From Haplomitrium mnioides (lineage: Eukaryota; Marchantiophyta; Haplomitriopsida; Calobryales): 31,261 nucleotides of DNA. The DNA is taken from NCBI GenBank assembly GCA_049999725.1, contig JBNGIS010019251.1:1-31261 (forward strand), in the 5' to 3' direction. Each line of letters starts with the position of its first letter. The first letter of the stretch is position 1. Under the pieces are notes generated by a model. It was not told the DNA's origin. It was given only the letters and a program-made list of their open reading frames with translations, and made no database searches. Position numbers and translations under genes: made by a program. This document shows positions 27,621 through 31,261 of the stretch, piece after piece.

Positions 27621-30445
27621 TAATCTAAGTGTTGAGGACCAAGGCTAGCCCCTATCTATTGCTATTCTAGTGTTGATGGACAGCTTGCCCAGGAGCCAAG
27701 TGAAGTGCATCAGAGGATAGGTTGCCCTTTTGTGCCCTGAACTAGGTCCATCGAGGGGTAGAGTGGTAAGCAGGTGGCCTTAGACTCCCTAGGGGGATGC
27801 CTCTCGAAAGAAGAAGGGAGGAGGAGGTTTTTATACATGTGTAGGTTCATTTGGTAAGACTTATGGGATAAGTGGAAGCTTCACGATGAACGTTGGGTGA
27901 TGCTCTTGCAAGGAAGAAATGTGGAGATAGAATTGAAGGAAAGTTTTTCTTCTCTGCAAGGCTGTGTCGAATTGCTTGTTGTGTTGATAAAATGTGAATG
28001 ATTTGAATGACGATTGGATGTGTATATGAATGCAAAAAATGAAGAGGAATGCTGCAATCCGATCTCTGCAAGCTCCGCGAATTCAGTGAAGCCTGCGATT
28101 AATCAATCGAAAGAGGAAGCGAAGGAGAGTCTTTGTCTGGAGGAGAATATCTGTTGGACATTGGGAAAGGAAAATGAGGGAATGATGCGATTAAAGAAGG
28201 CCTGCCGTGCTCGATTTGAATGGAGGTAATTGAGGTCTTGCGTGGAGGAAAAATCTAACAAATGATTCGAACGATTTGAGGGGAAGAATTCAAAGAATGC
28301 CTGTTATCGGATTTGAAAGGAGCAACCTGGCGAATCTGGAAGCAAAGAGGCTTGGTGAATGACGAAGAATGAAGGGCGACTTGATTTGAATGAAGGATTT
28401 GAGATTGAAGAAATTGAAATTGAAGGATGAAGAAAAAGGGAGGATCGATCAACCTGATGTGAAGACTTCCTTCCTGCAAAATCAAATGTGGTTGAATCAA
28501 AGAACGAAAATTGTTGGTCTACGACTGATTTAAGTGAAGGAATTGATTCGAAAGGAATCGAGTAAATGTTATGCAGGGGAGAATTGATTAAACCTCGGTG
28601 CTGCGGAAATTGAAGAAATAGAATTGAAATGGAGAAGAGCTTTACGGATGGAAGTAAAGAATGGTCGTGCGCGAGAGCCCGATGGTGGAAAATGTTGAAC
28701 AAGAATTAATCAGCTGCGCATAAGTGATCGGCGACAGAATTTCTGCTGTGAAAATTATTTGAATTGGAAAGAATTAGAATTTTTAAAGGAATGAGAACAA
28801 ATTGGAAGCGAGCGGAAGGAAGTTGCGAAAGAAGCCTGTGGTCCAAAGAAGGCTTCGGAAAGTCGCCTTCCTATGTGAGGAACCTCAGTTAAGAGGGTTC
28901 CGATTTGTTTTCCGAGGTGGGACACCTCAGTTAAGGGGGTTTACGATGAGTGTCCGTGTGGGGATCCGAAGTGGAGTCCCCGATTAAATTGGTTCCGATT
29001 GGGATTATGAAGTGGAGAGCATTGGTTAGGAAGGTTGAAAACAAGGAGTTCAACGGAAGGATGATTGGCGAAATAGCAATGAAGTGAAATAGTGATATAT
29101 GAAACGACGACTTATCGATGTTTTGTGCGACAAGTTAAAGGTGAGCGAGGAGAGAAGTTAAATGACGAATTAGTGATTTTTTATGGTTTCGGTGTGGAAG
29201 TCGAACTAAAAGTTTGAAAGTTCAAAAGGGCGAAACGATTACTTGGAGGAATTCGAAAAGTTCGAATTGAAGGGAGAGGAAACAGAAGAGTTAGTGAAAG
29301 TTTGAAAATTAGTATAAGAACAATCGTTATTAATTTGTTCTTATGGTGAGCAAATTCCGTGTAAGTTAGTGAAAGAGTGTTATTTAGTTTAAGAACAACT
29401 TGTGAGTTGTTAGTTCTTATTGTAAACTTAGTGTGAAAAAGTGTGTAGAGAAGTAAGTTAGTTTGATTTGGAACTAGGATGACTTTTATTGTTAGTTGAG
29501 CAGAACATGGGGTACAAGCCAGTTGGCAAGTTCATGTTTTGCTGGTTAGTCTCATTGTACAATTTTTGTGCTTCAAGGAATTAAGATCAATTGTTGTTTG
29601 TATGGGAGGTTTTTCCCCTGCTCTTGGAAAAATTGCAGAAATTGGAAGGAGCAGTATGTGTGTGGAAAAATGAATTGAGATCAGGTCATGGTGGCAAGTG
29701 TTCTGCAGGTTCTAGTTGAAGAAATCAGTCAGGTTGCATCAGATGAGAGCATGTCAGGAGTTGCTTGAGTGTCTTTTGCTGGTGGGTCTGGGTTTTAGGT
29801 TCCAGATTGTGATCTATGGGGTGTTTGGTAGTAGTAAATCTGATTTGAGTTATGTTCTACTCAAGATTTTTGTATGTGTGTTATTTGTTAAATTTTTAAG
29901 GAGAGAACCTTCTGTTTTCAGTCAGTTAGTGGATGCTGGTTGGTGGCTTGCTGAAGAGCAATGAGTGCTTAGATTTGTATGTGCCTAGAGACTAGGTGGG
30001 CATTTCACAAGCAAACAGAGTAGTGGGTGGTTGGAGGAACAACAGTTGGATGTGAGATCAGGAGGGTCATTCCATAGCTACGTTCTCAACATCAAGCTCT
30101 GTGACATATTGGGTTGGAGTGGTCTGAGTATCTAGTTTGAGAGAAGTGAGGTGTTGGAATGAAGGTAGGCACAGGAGTGTTGGTTTGAGAGTTTCAAGCA
30201 AGTTGGGTAGCTGGTTGCTTGGGAATTTCTCTAATTCAGCTTTTGTTTAAAATCAGCATGTATAACAGCTTTCTTATCCTAGAAGTGTCAGTCATACAGT
30301 TTGAGTAATTCTTGGCTTTTATTCTATTATAGTGAGTAGTAGTAGTAGTTTATGTGTTTGGTTTTGTGGAGAAAGGTTGTCAGTCTTAGAGTGGAGAGAG
30401 GTCCATCTCTGAACTGATAGAGTGCAGTTTAAGAACTCTTTAAAG
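27621..30445. other. Long stretch without a recognised gene
   Basis: 27850-28800 is strongly purine-biased on the plus strand (GGAAG/GAATTGAAG words), so several ORFs are open by composition only (28014-28229 plus; 28255-28500 and 28304-28702 minus). At 28876-28990 three degenerate ~40-47-bp units share TTAAGRGGGTTCCGATT-like sequence. 29300-29460 has repeated GTTAGTGAAAGTKT and AAGAACAA words. 29500-30445 is T/G-rich and intron- or UTR-like. I see no LTR ends, no conserved protein and no RNA gene here. Confidence 0.5.
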
Positions 30446-30620
30446 AACTTGGAAAGTTGGTAAAAGTGGATTAAGAGCAAATTTCTATATAGATCTTGCG
30501 TGATTCAATCTTGGGTTATTTTTTTCGAGTAAAAAACTTGAAAAGTTGGTAAAAGTGAATTAAGAGCAGATTTCTATATAGATCTTGCGTGATTCAATTT
30601 CGGGTTATTATTTTCGGGGT
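30446..30620 (+). repeat. 89-bp tandem duplication
   Basis: Unit 1 begins AACTTGGAAAGTTGGTAAAA at 30446 and unit 2 begins AACTTGAAAAGTTGGTAAAA at 30535. Both include GAATTAAGAGCA- or GGATTAAGAGCA-like sequence, TTTCTATATAGATCTTGCG and TGATTCAATYTYGGGTTATT. Only a few substitutions separate them. Confidence 0.88.
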
Positions 30621-30934
30621 TGGAGTGCTAGTGCTACGACATCTGTCGAAGGATTTTGTCAAATGACCAAGGAATGTCTTGACCTAGGTCCGTCCATAAG
30701 CGAGAAGAAAAGTTTATGCTTGGGAGTCTTACACTTCACAAGGAGGATGCTATTAGGAGTATATGAAGAAACCTATATATACGATGATGGAAAATGGTTG
30801 GAGTGTTTATAGGACAAATCCTTGTCTTGTGGTGAGCTCGCAAGGATGAGCAAAGCTAGAAAAAGCAAGAGCCATCAAAATGAAAGTTCTAATGTGTGAG
30901 AAGTAAAGTCAATTATGTGAAATCGGGTAGATAT
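30621..30934. other. Short stretch without a recognised gene
   Basis: A 75-aa ORF (30585-30812) starting inside the tandem repeat has no recognisable feature. The rest is purine-rich with nothing distinctive. Confidence 0.4.
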
Positions 30935-31081
30935 TGTTAGGAGATAGCTCTATTCTAGGGTTAGTCACTACCACCCTAGGGTTAGTCACTACCATGTACC
31001 CTATATATAGGGGACCTAAGGAGTAAACCAGAATGCTTTTATTCTATCGATCCACGGAGTATACACCCCTACCTTTCAACA
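30935..31081 (+). mobile_element. Short (147-bp) LTR, probable 5' LTR of an element running off the window
   Basis: Starts TGTTAGGAGATAGC and ends CTACCTTTCAACA (TG...CA). It contains a 21-bp tandem duplication, CTAGGGTTAGTCACTACCA at 30955 and 30976, and a palindromic TATA region CCCTATATATAGGG near 31018. Directly after it, CGTTATCAGCACGAG (31082-31096) is the type of primer-site sequence seen after LTRs of many plant Ty1/copia elements. The predicted left target duplication is GATAT (30930-30934). An LTR this short fits a small copia lineage or a TRIM/SMART-like element; the interior is outside the window. Confidence 0.7.
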
Positions 31082-31096
31082 CGTTATCAGCACGAG
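31082..31096 (+). other. Probable primer-binding site after the short LTR
   Basis: CGTTATCAGCACGAG directly abuts the CAACA end of the LTR. It differs from the initiator-Met site used by the chromovirus (TGGTATCAGAGC) and matches, from memory, the sequence after LTRs of several plant copia families. Confidence 0.55.
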
Positions 31097-31261
31097 CCGC
31101 TCTTGATTTTTTTTTTCTTTCTACTCCTGGATCTATACGGCGGATTACAGAAATCACATATCATATTTTTTTTCTTTCTCTGAGGCGGATTAGCATATTT
31201 TGTTGAAGAAGTTTTTTTTCTTTGGAGGCGGCGTATCCGTTGAAGATGGCGTATTTCCGTA

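Noticed and set aside
28255-28702. Two Ser/Phe-rich minus-strand ORFs
   Set aside because: They arise from strong purine bias on the plus strand, with no conserved motif and low-complexity composition.
30935-31081. Cassandra-type TRIM (LTR carrying 5S rRNA)
   Set aside because: The LTR is short, but I see no 5S rRNA internal promoter sequence in it.

Overview
This window is plant nuclear DNA, dense with retrotransposons and pseudogenes. Three things point to a plant: Ty1/copia and Ty3/gypsy polyproteins of plant type, a chromodomain-bearing Ty3 element primed by initiator tRNA-Met, and spliced gene relics with plant-like introns. The size of the LTR-element load and the style of the non-chromovirus Ty3 pol genes fit a large-genome land plant, possibly a seed-free plant or gymnosperm, but I cannot name a species. 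I see no intact long host gene, no rRNA or tRNA gene and no CRISPR array. Two assembly gaps are present (770-869 and 17786-18185).

Layout. 1-1529: 3' end of a Ty1/copia element (reverse transcriptase, RNase H, 3' LTR). 1530-2387: repeat-rich spacer. 2388-3450: forward Ty3 integrase relic. 4116-6605 and 9348-11766: two ~2.4-kb direct repeats that behave like long LTRs. They flank a minus-strand Ty3 pol (6779-9347) that lacks gag and protease. 11768-12243: integrase C-terminus that duplicates part of the first integrase relic. 12590-13045: GGAGGTG-rich minisatellite. 13115-14317: a ~400-codon ORF resembling the plant transposon-associated protein family, broken by four in-frame stops.

15324-27245 is the most interesting part. 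A minus-strand Cys-motif protein (15324-16085) has a second, truncated copy at 18186-18745. Interleaved with these, on the plus strand, are exon-like pieces (16710-17785, 19418-19532, 25613-26069, 26647-27245). I read them as relics of one large spliced gene: a basic, NLS-like N-terminal part, a ParB/Srx-like domain (weak recognition) and a conserved-looking C-terminal tail. At least one probable intron carries a 24-bp minisatellite whose core is a perfect 20-bp palindrome. A complete chromovirus (19533-25612, 5-bp TSD GAATT, two ~539-bp LTRs) lies inside one of these exons. Its LTRs carry four tandem ~50-60-bp units, each centred on an ACACGTGGC (G-box/ABRE-like) motif.

27246-31261 holds a duplicated gene tail, a long featureless purine-rich stretch, an 89-bp tandem duplication and, at the right edge, a very short LTR (147 bp) that probably begins another retroelement continuing outside the window. 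Nearly all coding relics carry TAG, TAA or TGA stops where CAG, CAA or CGA would restore the frame. This is the pattern expected from deamination of methylated cytosine in silenced plant DNA.
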